Of a DNA stretch of 22,716 nucleotides, positions 22,406 to 22,716 are shown in pieces. The position numbers and the translations under genes are program-made. The notes beneath the pieces are model-generated. The model saw only the letters and a program-made list of their open reading frames with translations, did no database searches and was not told the origin of the DNA. Numbering within the stretch: position 1 is the stretch's first letter; every line of letters starts with the position of its first letter. The stretch is from positions 1 through 22,716 of the IMG/VR virus record IMGVR_UViG_3300042301_002849; one strand, written 5' to 3'. This DNA comes from a virus.

Positions 22406-22635
22406 GCGCAATGAATTGCATTGGAAAGATAATCAAAGTGTTTCGTGGAATTGCGTGTTCTCATTATTGGCAACCGCTAAACGACAGTTTCCATGGCTCA
22501 CATTCTCACTGGGACGTTGCATTCAATGTTAAAAGAAAATGGAAATGCATCTATTGCGGTAAGCAGACGCTTTCAGCAAATCCAATTAACTTCATCAATC
22601 AAAATAGAAACCAAGCCAAGGAGGCCAAGCTGTGA
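22402..22635 (+). CDS. Small zinc-ribbon-like protein
   Basis: GTG 22402 (GTGA overlap, weaker GAGGAG site) encodes 77 residues. IACSHYWQPLNDSF with CSH and KWKCIYCGKQ supply Cys and His ligands in a Cys-His then Cys-x-x-Cys arrangement, a pattern common in small phage zinc ribbons. The segment between includes a His-rich HGSHSHWD. The end KEAKL holds the AAGGAGG of the next gene. It may bind nucleic acid or a host protein; no function is assigned. Confidence 0.6.
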   Translation: MSAMNCIGKIIKVFRGIACSHYWQPLNDSFHGSHSHWDVAFNVKRKWKCIYCGKQTLSANPINFINQNRNQAKEAKL

Positions 22636-22716
22636 GCGTTACACCACGATCAAACAGTGCAGCATTGGAATCCATTGAGTTAATGAACGGTGCCGTACTT
22701 CGAGAATGCAAGGTGC
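22632..22716 (+). CDS. Small accessory protein, 3' end outside the window (partial)
   Basis: GTG 22632 follows AAGGAGG at seven bases and overlaps the previous stop. The 28 complete codons read SVTPRSNSAALESIELM and continue to the window edge. The TPR-x-(D/N)-(A/S) start matches the MSDTPR-type neighbours, so this is probably a further member of that family, cut by the window edge. Confidence 0.55.
   Translation, partial: MSVTPRSNSAALESIELMNGAVLRECKV

Noticed and set aside
1-22716. tRNA genes, CRISPR arrays, insertion sequences, integrase or attachment sites
   Set aside because: I looked for cloverleaf-type sequence, regularly spaced identical repeats, transposase motifs and integrase motifs on both strands and saw none. 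The repeats present are in-frame protein repeats.

Overview
The window is a densely packed, all plus-strand stretch of a tailed-bacteriophage genome or a related prophage. Nearly every base is coding, and most neighbouring genes overlap by ATGA, GTGA or TAATG. No integrase, terminase, portal, major capsid protein, DNA polymerase or tRNA is visible, so this is an internal segment. The virion genes suggest a short-tailed, podovirus-type particle: a tail tubular A-like protein, a large tail tubular B-like protein, a small acetyltransferase-like protein, then several Ala/Gln-rich or coiled-coil internal virion candidates, in the order of T7 genes 11 to 16. A probable lipoprotein points weakly to a Gram-negative host. 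The host cannot be named from this sequence.

Region 1 (30-2785) starts with a modular tail fibre, followed by small genes: a DUF7936-like protein, two tiny hydrophobic proteins that could be holins, a nested pair of overlapping frames whose inner member is a probable lipoprotein, a conserved small tail protein and a small Cys/His protein. Region 2 (2785-6584) holds receptor- and surface-type proteins: two paralogous structural proteins, a protein with four exact-length 21-residue repeats, and a fibre with a long repeat shaft and an AT-richer globular tip. Region 3 (6581-15990) is the tail and internal-protein module.

A regulatory gap at 15991-16043 separates the virion genes from a DNA-metabolism operon. 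It contains a candidate promoter whose -10 box sits inside a perfect inverted repeat, with the first start codon inside the repeat, which suggests a leaderless transcript. Region 4 (16044-20146) encodes a small helix-turn-helix protein, a RecT-like annealing protein, a RecE-like PD-(D/E)XK nuclease, a DUF669-like protein, a superfamily 2 helicase and a RuvC-like resolvase, together a coherent recombination set. A strong hairpin precedes the helicase.

Region 5 (20088 to the end) is a chain of small accessory genes, some of them paralogues with a shared coiled-coil motif. Each gene's last codons double as the Shine-Dalgarno site of the next, so unrelated proteins share endings such as KEAKP and EETK. 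This contrasts with the virion genes, most of which have no obvious Shine-Dalgarno site. I saw no gene I can support on the minus strand, and no stretch above 300 bases without a gene.
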